Source of the DNA: Microbacteriaceae bacterium VKM Ac-2854
Lineage (GTDB): Bacteria; Actinomycetota; Actinomycetes; Actinomycetales; Microbacteriaceae
Length of the DNA: 64,000 bases
Assembly (NCBI GenBank): GCA_013205085.1
Contig: JABMLH010000003.1
Location: forward strand, 248,001 to 312,000
Reading direction: 5' to 3'
Shown: positions 1 to 8,678 of the stretch, in pieces
Layout of the letters: every line of letters begins with the position of its first letter
Position numbering within the stretch: position 1 is the first letter of the stretch
The notes under the pieces: model-generated
What the model was told of the DNA's origin: nothing
Seen by the model: the letters and a program-made list of their open reading frames with translations, nothing else
Databases searched by the model: none
Program-made: the position numbers and the translations under genes

Positions 1-1019
1 GAGAAGTACGCCTCGATCAGCGAGCGGTCGAAGCGGTCGATCCCCGCGGGTACCGGGGTGTGCGTGGTGAACACCGTGCCGGCGCGGACCACCTGCAGCG
101 CCTCGTCGAAGCCGAGGCCGGCGCCGATGAGGTCGGAGATTCGCTCCAGCCCGAGGAAACCGGCGTGGCCTTCGTTGGTGTGGAACACCTCGGGCGCCGT
201 CGTTCCGGAGATCTCGGCCCAGAGTTTCAGCGCGCGGACTCCGCCGATGCCCAGCAGCAGCTCCTGCAGCAGGCGGTGCTCGCCACCGCCGCCGTACAGG
301 CGGTCGGTCACGTTGCGCAGCGAATCCTCGTTCTCGGGGATGTCGGTGTCGAGCAGCAGCAGCGTGATCCGGCCGACCGCGGCCTGCCAGACCCGCGCGT
401 ACAGCGCGCGCCCGCCGGTGAGCGAAAGCACCACCCGAGCGGGCGAGCCGTCCGCGAGGCGGAGCACGCGCAGCGGCAGGCCGTCGGGGTCGAGCACGGG
501 GTAGCTCTCCTGCTGCCAGCCGTCGGCCGAGATGCCCTGGGTGAAGTACCCCGCGCGGTAGAACAGGCCGACGCCGGTGAGCGGCAGGCCGAGGTCGGAG
601 GCCGCTTTGAGGTGGTCGCCAGCGAGGATGCCGAGGCCGCCGGAGTACTGCGGCAGTGCGGCCGCGATGCCGAACTCGGGCGAGAAGTAGGCGATGCGCT
701 GGGGAGCATCCTCCGGCAGCGACTGGTACCAGCGCGGCTCCGAGAGGTAGTGGTTCAGTTCGTCGCGGGTTCGGTTGGCCCACTCCACGAAGCCGTGGTC
801 GCCCGCGAGTTCGCGCAGACGGTCGGTGCCGACGGCCCCGAGCAGCGAGACCGGGTCGTTCTCGCAGGCGGCCCACGCCTCCGGATCGATGTGCTGGAAG
901 ACGCGTCGCGTGGGCTCGTGCCACGACCAACGCAGATTCGAAGCGAGGTCTCCCAGCGCTCCCAATTCCTCCGGCAGAACGGTTCGGACAGTGAACCTAC
1001 GAATCGCCTTCACGCGCAT
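1..1019 (-). CDS. glgP: alpha-glucan (glycogen) phosphorylase, N-terminal part, cut by window edge
   Basis: The minus strand reads open from ATG at 1019 to the window edge, giving the first ~339 residues. Residues ~20-45 contain LRWSWHEPTRRVFQHID, typical of the DUF3417 domain at the start of actinobacterial GlgP. Further in are PEFGI, LPQYSGGLGILAGDHLKAA and HTNEGHAGFL, which are phosphorylase substrate and active-site regions. The enzyme phosphorolytically removes glucose-1-phosphate from alpha-1,4-glucan chains in the cytosol. The pyridoxal-phosphate lysine lies in the missing C-terminus. A GAAAGGG ribosome-binding site precedes the ATG. It is divergent from glgE-glgB, so glucan building and breakdown genes share one control region. 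Identification is secure; full length cannot be judged. Confidence 0.93.
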   Translation of the reverse strand, partial: MRVKAIRRFTVRTVLPEELGALGDLASNLRWSWHEPTRRVFQHIDPEAWAACENDPVSLLGAVGTDRLRELAGDHGFVEWANRTRDELNHYLSEPRWYQSLPEDAPQRIAYFSPEFGIAAALPQYSGGLGILAGDHLKAASDLGLPLTGVGLFYRAGYFTQGISADGWQQESYPVLDPDGLPLRVLRLADGSPARVVLSLTGGRALYARVWQAAVGRITLLLLDTDIPENEDSLRNVTDRLYGGGGEHRLLQELLLGIGGVRALKLWAEISGTTAPEVFHTNEGHAGFLGLERISDLIGAGLGFDEALQVVRAGTVFTTHTPVPAGIDRFDRSLIEAYF

Positions 1020-1245
1020 TCCCTTTCGTCGCCGCACCCGCAGGGATCCGCGGTACAGCGGGGTCCGGACGACGTGGCGGCGTGTGCTGCCCCGCGAGCG
1101 CTCGGCAAGGATATCCGACCGACGGGAAACGGTTGCACACCGACAGATGACGGCTGCATTGCCCGGCGGATCGGGGCCGAATAGCAGGCCCGGGCACAAC
1201 ACGCCCACCCGGCGCAACCGGCGTGCCAAAGCAAGCCCGTATGGG

Positions 1246-1251
1246 TACTGT
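1246..1251 (+). promoter_or_regulatory. -10 box for leaderless glgE mRNA
   Basis: TACTGT lies exactly six bases before the glgE GTG, and no ribosome-binding site is present. This spacing predicts transcription starting at or next to the start codon. No clear -35 box is visible. Confidence 0.55.
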
Positions 1252-1257
1252 CGACCT

Positions 1258-3384
1258 GTGGCTAAGACTCCAGAAGGCAAGGGCGCCCGGGGGGCCAGGA
1301 CGGCTCGTTCCGCAGCCGCCGTGACTCCCGCATCCGCTCCGACGACGACCATCACCGAGCCCGCGAAGGGAACGACGACTCCGGACTACGCAGCCGTGGC
1401 TGGCCGGATCCCGATCTTCGACCTCTCTCCTCAGCTCAACGACGATCTCTGGCCGGCGAAGGCCTTCGCCGGCGAGGTGGTGCCGTTCGCGGCGACCGCC
1501 TTCCGCGAGGGTCACGATCTGATCGGCGTCGACCTGCTGCTGATGGATCCGCGGGGGGTGCAGACGCAGTACCGCATGAACCCGCTCGCGCCCGGCACCG
1601 ACCGCTGGGGCCGCCTCGTGCTGCTCGGCGAGGCGGGCACCTGGAAGTACCGGATCCAGGCCTATGCCGACGACTACGCGACCTGGCTGCACAACGCCGA
1701 GGTGAAGATCCCCGCCGGCCTCGATATCGAGGTCACCTTCGCGATCGGCGTCGAGCTGCTCACGCGCGGAGCATCGGATGCGAAGCGCAGCGACGCCGAA
1801 CGCGCGATGCTGCGGGATGCGGCGACGCGGGTCGCGGATGCCGCGCTGCCGAACGCCGAGCGCCTTGCCGCGGCGACCGACGCCGCCGTGCACGGCATCG
1901 TGCTCGCCCGCCCGATCTACAGCCTGCCCACGCTCTCCGCCACGCGCAGCATCACGGTGGAGCGAACGCGCGCCGGCGTGGGCGCCTGGTACGAGTTCTT
2001 CCCGCGCTCCGAGGGCGCCATCAAGCACGAAGACGGCTCCTGGACGAGCGGCAGCTTCCGCACCGCCGTGGACCGGCTGCCCGCCGTCGCGGCGATGGGC
2101 TTCGACGTGCTCTACCTGCCGCCGATCCACCCGATCGGTCGCGCGTTCCGCAAGGGGCCGAACAACACCCTGAACGCGGGCGAGAACGATCCCGGCTCAC
2201 CGTGGGCGATCGGCGCTCCCGAGGGCGGCCACGACGCCGTGCATCCCGATCTCGGCACGATCGACGACTTCGTGCACTTCCGGGAGCAGGTGGAGGCGAA
2301 CGGACTCGAGCTGGCGCTGGACTTCGCGCTGCAGGCCTCCCCCGACCACCCGTGGGTGCAGAGCCACCCGGAGTGGTTCACGACCCTCCCGGACGGCTCG
2401 ATCGCGTACGCGGAGAACCCGCCGAAGAAGTACCAGGACATCTATCCGATCAACTTCGACAACGACCCGGCCGGCATCCGCGCCGAGTCGTTGCGGATCC
2501 TCCGGCACTGGATCGGGCTCGGCGTCAAGATCTTCCGCGTCGACAACCCGCACACGAAGCCGCTGGACTTCTGGGAGTACGTGATCCACACGATCAACGC
2601 CGAGTTCCCCGAGGTGGTCTTCCTGGCCGAGGCGTTCACCCGCCCGGCGATCATGCAGTCGCTCGCGAAGGTCGGCTTCCAGCAGTCGTACTCGTACTTC
2701 ACCTGGCGCAACACCAAGGAGGAGCTCGCGGAGTTCTTCACCAGCGTGTCGCAGGTCACCTCCGACTTCATGCGGCCGAATCTGTTCGTCAACACGCCGG
2801 ACATCCTCACGGAGTACCTCCAGTTCGGCGGACCGGCGGCGTACAAGATCCGCGCCGCGCTCGCCGCAACGGCCTCGCCGCTCTGGGGCGTCTACGCGGG
2901 CTATGAGCTGTACGAGAACGTCGCTCGCCCCGGCGCCGAGGAGAACATCGACAACGAGAAGTACGAGTACAAGGCCCGTGACTACGCCCGCGCCGAGGCG
3001 CACGGAACCTCGCTGGCGCCCTACATCACCACGCTGAACGCGATCCGCCGCGGCCACCCCGCGCTGCGCCAGCTGCGCAACCTCACGGTGCACGGCAGCG
3101 ACGACGACTCGATCTTCGTGTACAGCAAGCACCTCGACCTCGAGTTCACCGGAACCGGCGAGGCCGACACGATCATCGTGGTCGCGAACGTCGACCCGCA
3201 CTCGGTTCGCGAGACCACGGTGCACCTCGACCTGCCGGCACTCGGCCTGGGTTGGGGCGACAGCTTCGAGGTCGAAGACCTGATCACGGGTGCGGTGTGG
3301 ACCTGGGGCAGCGACAACTATGTGCGACTGGACTCCTTCGCGGAGCCGGTGCACATCCTGCGAGTGAAGGCGGACGAACGATGA
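1258..3384 (+). CDS. glgE: alpha-1,4-glucan:maltose-1-phosphate maltosyltransferase
   Basis: GlgE transfers maltose from maltose-1-phosphate to the end of an alpha-1,4-glucan, in the actinobacterial trehalose-to-glycogen route. The protein is 708 residues, normal for this GH13_3 family. The likely catalytic residues are nucleophile D429 (RVDNPHTKP), acid/base E458 (LAEAF) and D515 (VNTPDIL). Their spacings of 29 and 57 match those of the characterised Streptomyces GlgE. A longer open frame extends upstream to 775, but similarity-type content begins at VAKTPEG and a TACTGT box sits six bases before GTG 1258, so that start was chosen. The first ~45 residues are Ala/Thr-rich and probably disordered. 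glgB follows with a 4-base overlap. TreS and maltokinase genes are not in the window. Confidence 0.95.
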   Translation: MAKTPEGKGARGARTARSAAAVTPASAPTTTITEPAKGTTTPDYAAVAGRIPIFDLSPQLNDDLWPAKAFAGEVVPFAATAFREGHDLIGVDLLLMDPRGVQTQYRMNPLAPGTDRWGRLVLLGEAGTWKYRIQAYADDYATWLHNAEVKIPAGLDIEVTFAIGVELLTRGASDAKRSDAERAMLRDAATRVADAALPNAERLAAATDAAVHGIVLARPIYSLPTLSATRSITVERTRAGVGAWYEFFPRSEGAIKHEDGSWTSGSFRTAVDRLPAVAAMGFDVLYLPPIHPIGRAFRKGPNNTLNAGENDPGSPWAIGAPEGGHDAVHPDLGTIDDFVHFREQVEANGLELALDFALQASPDHPWVQSHPEWFTTLPDGSIAYAENPPKKYQDIYPINFDNDPAGIRAESLRILRHWIGLGVKIFRVDNPHTKPLDFWEYVIHTINAEFPEVVFLAEAFTRPAIMQSLAKVGFQQSYSYFTWRNTKEELAEFFTSVSQVTSDFMRPNLFVNTPDILTEYLQFGGPAAYKIRAALAATASPLWGVYAGYELYENVARPGAEENIDNEKYEYKARDYARAEAHGTSLAPYITTLNAIRRGHPALRQLRNLTVHGSDDDSIFVYSKHLDLEFTGTGEADTIIVVANVDPHSVRETTVHLDLPALGLGWGDSFEVEDLITGAVWTWGSDNYVRLDSFAEPVHILRVKADER

Positions 3385-5603
3385 CCGGAACCATTCCCGA
3401 GGGCGACGCCGCCATCGCCCTGCCCGAGATCCCGGAGTGGGTGCTGCAGCAGGTCTCGACCGGCAGCAACGCCCTCCCCCACGCCGTCCTCGGCCAGCAC
3501 CTGGTCGGCGCGGCCGGCATCGCGGATCCGGTCACCGTCATCCGCACGCTGCGTCCGCTGGCCGAGAAGGTCGTCGCGGTGCTCGCCTCCGGAGCTCGCG
3601 TCGAGCTGGCGCACCTGTACAACGGCATCTGGCAGGGCGTCCACGTGCTGGGCGAGGTCGACTACAAGGTCGAGACCACGTACGGTGACGGCGCCGAGTG
3701 GCTCGAGGACGACCAGTACCGCTACCCGAAGACGGTCGGCGACCTCGACCTGTACCTGATCGGTGAGGGCCGGCACGAGCGGCTGTGGGAGGCGCTCGGT
3801 GCGCACTACCGCGAGGTCACCGCGGTCGAGGAGAGCGCGTGGGGCACGACCTTCGCGGTGTGGGCTCCGCATGCGCAGGCCGTCCGCGTCGTCGGTGACT
3901 TCAACGGCTGGGGCGGCGAGCGGCACGCGATGCGCAACCTCGGCTCCACGGGGGTCTGGGAGCTGTTCATCCCGGGCCTGCAGCCCGGCCAGACCTACAA
4001 GTTCGACCTGCTGACCCGGCACGGCCAGTGGGTGCGCAAGGCCGACCCGATGGCCCGCTACGCCGAGATCCCGCCGGCCACCGCCTCCGTGGTGACGGAG
4101 TCGCAGTACAGCTGGTCGGATGCGGAGTGGCTGGAATCGCGCTCCGCGAGCGACCCGCACACCCGGCCGATGAGCGTCTACGAGATGCACCTCGGCTCGT
4201 GGCGTCCCGGCCTCGGCTATCGCGAGATCGCGGATCAGCTGATCGAGTACATCCACGAGCTCGGCTTCACCCACGTGGAATTCATGCCGCTCGCCGAGCA
4301 CCCGTTCGGCGGCTCCTGGGGCTACCAGGTCACCGGGTACTACGCCTCGACCAGCCGATTCGGCCACCCCGACGACCTCAAGTACCTGATCGACCGACTG
4401 CACCAGGCGCGCATCGGCGTCATCATGGACTGGGTACCCGGCCACTTCCCCAAGGACGACTGGGCGCTCGCGCGCTTCGACGGCGAACCCCTGTACGAGC
4501 ACCCCGACTGGCGACGCGGCGAGCAGATGGACTGGGGCACCTACGTCTTCGACTTCGGGCACACCCAGGTGCGCAACTTCCTCGTCGCGAACGCGCTGTT
4601 CTGGTTCGAGGAGTTCCACATCGACGCCTTGCGCGTCGACGCCGTCGCCTCGATGCTGTACCTCGACTACTCCCGCAAGGAGGGCGAGTGGCTGCCGAAC
4701 CAGTACGGCGGGCGCGAGAACCTCGAAGCGATCAGCTTCATGCAGGAGGTGAACGCCACCGCGTACAAGAACTACCCGGGCATCATGATGATCGCCGAAG
4801 AGTCCACCAGCTGGCCCGGCGTCACGCAGCCCACCGACTCCGGCGGGCTCGGCTACGGGCTGAAGTGGAACATGGGGTGGATGAACGACACCCTGCGCTA
4901 CATCGAGAAGGACCCGATGTACCGCAACTACCACACCAACGACCTGACGTTCTCGTTCCTGTACGCGTTCAGCGAGAACTTCATCCTGCCGATCTCGCAC
5001 GACGAGGTCGTGCACGGCAAGGGCGCGCTGATCGCGAAGATGCCCGGCGACCACTGGCAGCAGCTCGCGAACGTGCGCGCCTACCTCGCGTTCATGTGGG
5101 GGCACCCCGGCAAGCAGTTGCTCTTCATGGGTAGCGAGTTCGGCCAGTACTCCGAGTGGAGCGAGGAACGCGGGCTCGACTGGTGGATCCTCGACCAGCC
5201 CAGCCACCGCGGCTTGTTCAATCTGGTCGGGCAGCTGAACCGGGTCTACCGCGACAACCCGTCGCTGTGGGAACTCGACCACGAGCCGCGGGGCTTCGAG
5301 TGGCTCGACGGCGGCGCGGCCGCCCACGGGGTGCTGCAGTTCCTGCGCTGGGACACCGACGGCAACCCGATCGCCGTGGTGATCAACTTCACCGGGAACG
5401 CCGTGCCGAACTACCGCCTGGGCCTGCCGTTCGCCGGGCATTGGGAGGAGCTGATCAACACGGACGCCGCCGACTTCGGCGGCTCCGGCGTCGGCAACTT
5501 CGGCGCGGTGCAGGCGCACGACGAGCCGTGGTCGGGTCGACCCGCCTCGGCCGAGGTCATCCTGCCGCCGCTGGGCGCGCTCTTCCTCAAGTACACGAAG
5601 TAG
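3381..5603 (+). CDS. glgB: 1,4-alpha-glucan branching enzyme
   Basis: GlgB makes alpha-1,6 branches in glycogen. It has 740 residues: an N-terminal carbohydrate-binding region, a CBM48 module (~150-240, WAPHAQAVRVVGDFNGW), a GH13 barrel (~260-620) and a C-terminal beta domain. Catalytic residues are D420 (DALRVDAVASM) and E473 (MIAEEST), and HDEVVHGK is the conserved region with the transition-state Asp. The 53-residue D-to-E spacing equals that of mycobacterial GlgB. The ATG overlaps the glgE stop (ATGA), so the two are translationally coupled; together they elongate and branch the same polymer. The stop codon is followed immediately by a 73-bp palindrome that should end the transcript. Confidence 0.96.
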   Translation: MTGTIPEGDAAIALPEIPEWVLQQVSTGSNALPHAVLGQHLVGAAGIADPVTVIRTLRPLAEKVVAVLASGARVELAHLYNGIWQGVHVLGEVDYKVETTYGDGAEWLEDDQYRYPKTVGDLDLYLIGEGRHERLWEALGAHYREVTAVEESAWGTTFAVWAPHAQAVRVVGDFNGWGGERHAMRNLGSTGVWELFIPGLQPGQTYKFDLLTRHGQWVRKADPMARYAEIPPATASVVTESQYSWSDAEWLESRSASDPHTRPMSVYEMHLGSWRPGLGYREIADQLIEYIHELGFTHVEFMPLAEHPFGGSWGYQVTGYYASTSRFGHPDDLKYLIDRLHQARIGVIMDWVPGHFPKDDWALARFDGEPLYEHPDWRRGEQMDWGTYVFDFGHTQVRNFLVANALFWFEEFHIDALRVDAVASMLYLDYSRKEGEWLPNQYGGRENLEAISFMQEVNATAYKNYPGIMMIAEESTSWPGVTQPTDSGGLGYGLKWNMGWMNDTLRYIEKDPMYRNYHTNDLTFSFLYAFSENFILPISHDEVVHGKGALIAKMPGDHWQQLANVRAYLAFMWGHPGKQLLFMGSEFGQYSEWSEERGLDWWILDQPSHRGLFNLVGQLNRVYRDNPSLWELDHEPRGFEWLDGGAAAHGVLQFLRWDTDGNPIAVVINFTGNAVPNYRLGLPFAGHWEELINTDAADFGGSGVGNFGAVQAHDEPWSGRPASAEVILPPLGALFLKYTK

Positions 5604-5676
5604 CCCGCGCAACGCATCAGGGGGTTGTCACTGCGTCCCGCGGGACGCAGTGACAACCCCCTAATGCGTGCGCGGG
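5604..5676. terminator. 73-bp near-perfect palindrome, probable bidirectional terminator
   Basis: The whole spacer between convergent glgB and the thioredoxin-like gene is one palindrome centred at 5640/5641. The left arm (5604-5640) and right arm (5641-5676) match except for one inserted A and one C/T difference. Its core arm is GGGGGTTGTCACTGCGTCCC. There is no U-run, so it is not a classic intrinsic terminator, but the hairpin would be very stable from either strand. The GTTGTC...GACAAC ends recur at 46257-46564 and 56193-56241. Confidence 0.7.
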
Positions 5677-5677
5677 T

Positions 5678-6628
5678 CTAGTAGAGCAGGCCCGTGAGCC
5701 GGGCGCGGGCCTTCATCACGCGCGGGTCGGTCACGCCGACGATCTCGAAGAGGTCGAGCAGGCGCGTGCGCACGGCGGCCTTGCCGTCGGCGTCGAGCTT
5801 CGGGAACAGCGTGAGCAGCCGGTCGAAGGCATCCTCGACGTGGCCGCCCGACAGGTCGAGGTCGGCGACGTCGAGCTGCGCCTCGAGCGAATCGGGCGCT
5901 GCCGCAGCGGCGGAGCGGATCGCGTCGAGGGATTTGCCCGACAGCCGGTCGAGCAGGCTGACCTGGGCCAGGCCCGCTACGGCGAGCTCGTCACGGGGAT
6001 TCTGCGCGATCGCCGTCTTGTACTCCGCGATCGCCGCCGCGTAGTCGCCGCGATCGATCGCGTCGTAGGCCTCTTGGTGGTGCGGCGGGAGCGGCTCTTC
6101 GACGGGTTCCGGCGCTTCGCCCTCCACAACATCGACGGGCACGGAACCGGTCACACCGTTCTGTGCGGCGAGCTGCAGCACCTGATCGAGCAGGTCGCGC
6201 AACTGGTCCTCGGCGATGAGACCGCTGAACATCGGCACCGGACGGCCCGCGACGATGGCGGCGACCGTCGGCACGGCCTGCACCTGGAAGGCCTGAGCCA
6301 GCTGAGGGCTGCTCTCGACGTCGACGCCGACGAGCACGAAGCGGCCCGCGTACGAGATGATCACCTTTTCCAGCAGCGCCGTCATCGATGTGCTCTGCTC
6401 GGCCCAGGAGCCGCGCAGATCAACGATCACCGGCACCTGGGACGAGAGTTCGATCACGTTCGTGAAGTCGGCGTCGCCGGCGGTGCGCAGGAGCACGTTC
6501 GCCGCCGCGGGCTGCGCCTGAGCGGCAGCCGACGGGGCCGCCGGAGCGGGCGCCGAGCGGCGGTTCACGAGCGAGGACAGGTCGACGGCACCGCGCAGGT
6601 TACCGGGCAGGGGCGGGACGTTGCTCAC
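5678..6628 (-). CDS. CnoX/YbbN-like thioredoxin-fold TPR protein
   Basis: This 316-residue cytosolic protein has a thioredoxin fold (~70-180) and a TPR-rich C-terminus (~195-316), the layout of YbbN/CnoX, a co-chaperone family that protects clients and hands them to chaperones. At the place of the usual WCGPC redox motif it has GSWAEQS, with no cysteine, so thiol-disulfide exchange is not expected; VPTV keeps the cis-Pro loop. The start is GTG 6628, which overlaps the upstream stop (GTGA), rather than the longer open frame to 6664. It is coupled to the membrane/lipobox gene upstream. A holdase or scaffold role is inferred from the family. Confidence 0.8.
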   Translation of the reverse strand: MSNVPPLPGNLRGAVDLSSLVNRRSAPAPAAPSAAAQAQPAAANVLLRTAGDADFTNVIELSSQVPVIVDLRGSWAEQSTSMTALLEKVIISYAGRFVLVGVDVESSPQLAQAFQVQAVPTVAAIVAGRPVPMFSGLIAEDQLRDLLDQVLQLAAQNGVTGSVPVDVVEGEAPEPVEEPLPPHHQEAYDAIDRGDYAAAIAEYKTAIAQNPRDELAVAGLAQVSLLDRLSGKSLDAIRSAAAAAPDSLEAQLDVADLDLSGGHVEDAFDRLLTLFPKLDADGKAAVRTRLLDLFEIVGVTDPRVMKARARLTGLLY

Positions 6629-8424
6629 GGCAGCTGCACCGCCGACACGATTCCCTGGCTCCAACCGAGCATCACGATCTTCTCCTCCGATCCGACGGGC
6701 GGAACATAGAACAACAACTGGTAACCGTAGCTGGATTCGATGCCGGTACTGGACGTGCTGGCACCGAGCAGCGACTGCACCACACCGGAGGGCGACACGG
6801 TCGATCCCTCGGCGACGGGGCGCACGGTGGTGATCTCCTTGATGCTCGCCGCCACGAGGGCGCCGGAGTCGTTCGTCGCCAGCGCCACGGTGGAGCTGGA
6901 ACCGGCCGCATTACTGAACTCGATGCTCGCGGTGGACGGCAGCGTCGCGCGATCCGAGTTCTTACGGTCCACACCCACCTGGCCGCGCAGCGAGTCACCG
7001 GTGCTGTCGAACAGCGCGGCGTACTGGCTGGCGTCGCCGTTCGCGAGGATGTCCGCGTACGCGGAGCCGACCTGCTCGGGGGCGAGCTTCATCAGCTTCG
7101 AGTCGGGCGCCACGATCGACGTGCCGACGCTGACGGGAGCGACCTCGGGGATGACGGCGTTGGCTTCGAGCGAGATCGCGTAGTCGACCATGTAGTCGGT
7201 TCGCGGCGCGGCTTGGTTCAGCACCAGCGCGATCGGCGCGATCGTGGTGTCCGCCTCGTTGATGACGACGGCGGTGACCGTACGCGGCCAGGAGTCGGTC
7301 GCCTGCGGGAGCACAACACGCACGGGCGATGCCGAGATCGGCGCCGGCGCCTCGATCGTGCCACCGGCTGCAGCGACCTGGTAGTTGACCTGGCGCTCGA
7401 CGAGGGCCTCGCCCTGGAAACGCTCGGCGAGGACGGTGCTGTCGCGCGCCTCGTCGGCCGCTGCCGCCGTCGCGGCGACCTTCGCGATGATCGACTCGGC
7501 CTGGGCGGTGGTGACCACGGGCGGCACGATGTCGGCGACGGGCTCTGATCCGGGCGTCGGGGTCGCGGTGGCCGTCGCAACGGCCGTCGCTTCCGTGGGC
7601 GCCGGCCAGTAATCGGACGAACAACCGGCGAGGAGCACGGTGGTCGCGGCCAGGACCGGCACGACAACGAATCCGCGGCTGCCTCGGCGACCCTTCGGAG
7701 CGATCCCGAGGGCGGCCTGACTACCCGGACGGTAGCGCGGCGAGCGCGGCAGCTTGGGCATCTTGCCCTGCGGACCCTTGCGGCGCGGTCCACGCTGGCG
7801 GCGCATGTGCACGAAGGCCCAGATGTAGAGCGCGAGCCCGATGGCCAGGAAGACCGCACCGCCCAGCAGCAGCGGGCCGGCCAACGGCGTCGACGTGTCC
7901 AGCGGCCACGTGATCGTGATGTCGGAGGCGGCGGGAGCCGTGCCGTCGGTGGCGATCAGCACCGAGACGTCGCTCGGGACGTCGACGGTCAGCGTGAGGC
8001 TGTCCGTACCGGTGAACTCCTCGTACCAGAGGTCGGAGCCGCGCGGATCGACGACGGCGTCGTTCAGCGCGACGGCCTCATCGCTGAGTTCCGGCGCGGT
8101 CCCGGTCGCCGTGCTGGCGGTCAGCTCGCGGTCGACGGCGTTGTAGTCGAGCTCGTCGACGTCGGAGCCGCCGACCCATGCGCGCACATCGTCGGTGCGT
8201 CCGTACGCGGCGACGATCTCACCGTCGCCGCGGATGGTGATGGTCTGCCGCCCCTCTTGGGCGTCGAGAGTAGCGCCGTCGATGATCGCGTACGGGGCGC
8301 TGTCGCTCAACGCCGCCTCGACCCGGAGCGTGTCCGGGGGCGCCCAGATCGTCCGTTGACCGAGGCCGAGAGCGATCAAGAGCGCCGCGATGACGGTAGC
8401 GACGATGGCCAGAACGAACCGCAC
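6625..8424 (-). CDS. membrane protein with internal lipobox-like segment, unknown function
   Basis: 599 residues from GTG 8424, preceded by AGGAGGAG. The first segment (~1-22) is hydrophobic, followed by a ~155-residue predicted external domain, then a membrane segment at ~180-205, then a very basic stretch of ~45 residues (RRQRGPRRKG, PKLPRSPRYRPG). A third hydrophobic segment ends in LLAGCSSDYW, which looks exactly like a lipoprotein signal peptide but lies at ~residue 265. The remaining ~330 residues are Ser/Thr/Ala-rich and probably extracellular. It looks like a membrane protein fused in frame to a lipoprotein. No family was recognised. It is coupled to the CnoX-like gene. Confidence 0.75.
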   Translation of the reverse strand: MRFVLAIVATVIAALLIALGLGQRTIWAPPDTLRVEAALSDSAPYAIIDGATLDAQEGRQTITIRGDGEIVAAYGRTDDVRAWVGGSDVDELDYNAVDRELTASTATGTAPELSDEAVALNDAVVDPRGSDLWYEEFTGTDSLTLTVDVPSDVSVLIATDGTAPAASDITITWPLDTSTPLAGPLLLGGAVFLAIGLALYIWAFVHMRRQRGPRRKGPQGKMPKLPRSPRYRPGSQAALGIAPKGRRGSRGFVVVPVLAATTVLLAGCSSDYWPAPTEATAVATATATPTPGSEPVADIVPPVVTTAQAESIIAKVAATAAAADEARDSTVLAERFQGEALVERQVNYQVAAAGGTIEAPAPISASPVRVVLPQATDSWPRTVTAVVINEADTTIAPIALVLNQAAPRTDYMVDYAISLEANAVIPEVAPVSVGTSIVAPDSKLMKLAPEQVGSAYADILANGDASQYAALFDSTGDSLRGQVGVDRKNSDRATLPSTASIEFSNAAGSSSTVALATNDSGALVAASIKEITTVRPVAEGSTVSPSGVVQSLLGASTSSTGIESSYGYQLLFYVPPVGSEEKIVMLGWSQGIVSAVQLP

Positions 8425-8678
8425 GAAAAAACTCCTCCTGTGTTGCCGGCATCAGGCTGGCGGGCGGCCACGACGCTCGGAAGCGAGTGACGCGAGCCAT
8501 TCGGGACCCGACGGCAACAGACAAAGACAGTCCAGGTTAGCGGATCCGGTCGCCGTCCCCCCGAAGATTCTCCGAGAGCCCAGCGCACCTCGCGCCTCCC
8601 GGACGCGGGGCGCAGCGCTGACTAAACTCCATGCAGGCGCCGCGATCGCGGCGGCCGACCGATCCCGGAGGAGACGAC
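8425..8678. other. divergent intergenic region
   Basis: This 254-bp gap separates the lipobox protein gene (minus) from the DivIVA-like gene (plus) and must hold both promoters. Apart from the two ribosome-binding sites at its ends, no convincing promoter pair, operator or hairpin was seen. Confidence 0.5.

Noticed and set aside
3318-5612. 764-codon minus-strand ORF
   Set aside because: Antisense shadow of glgB with no recognisable motifs.
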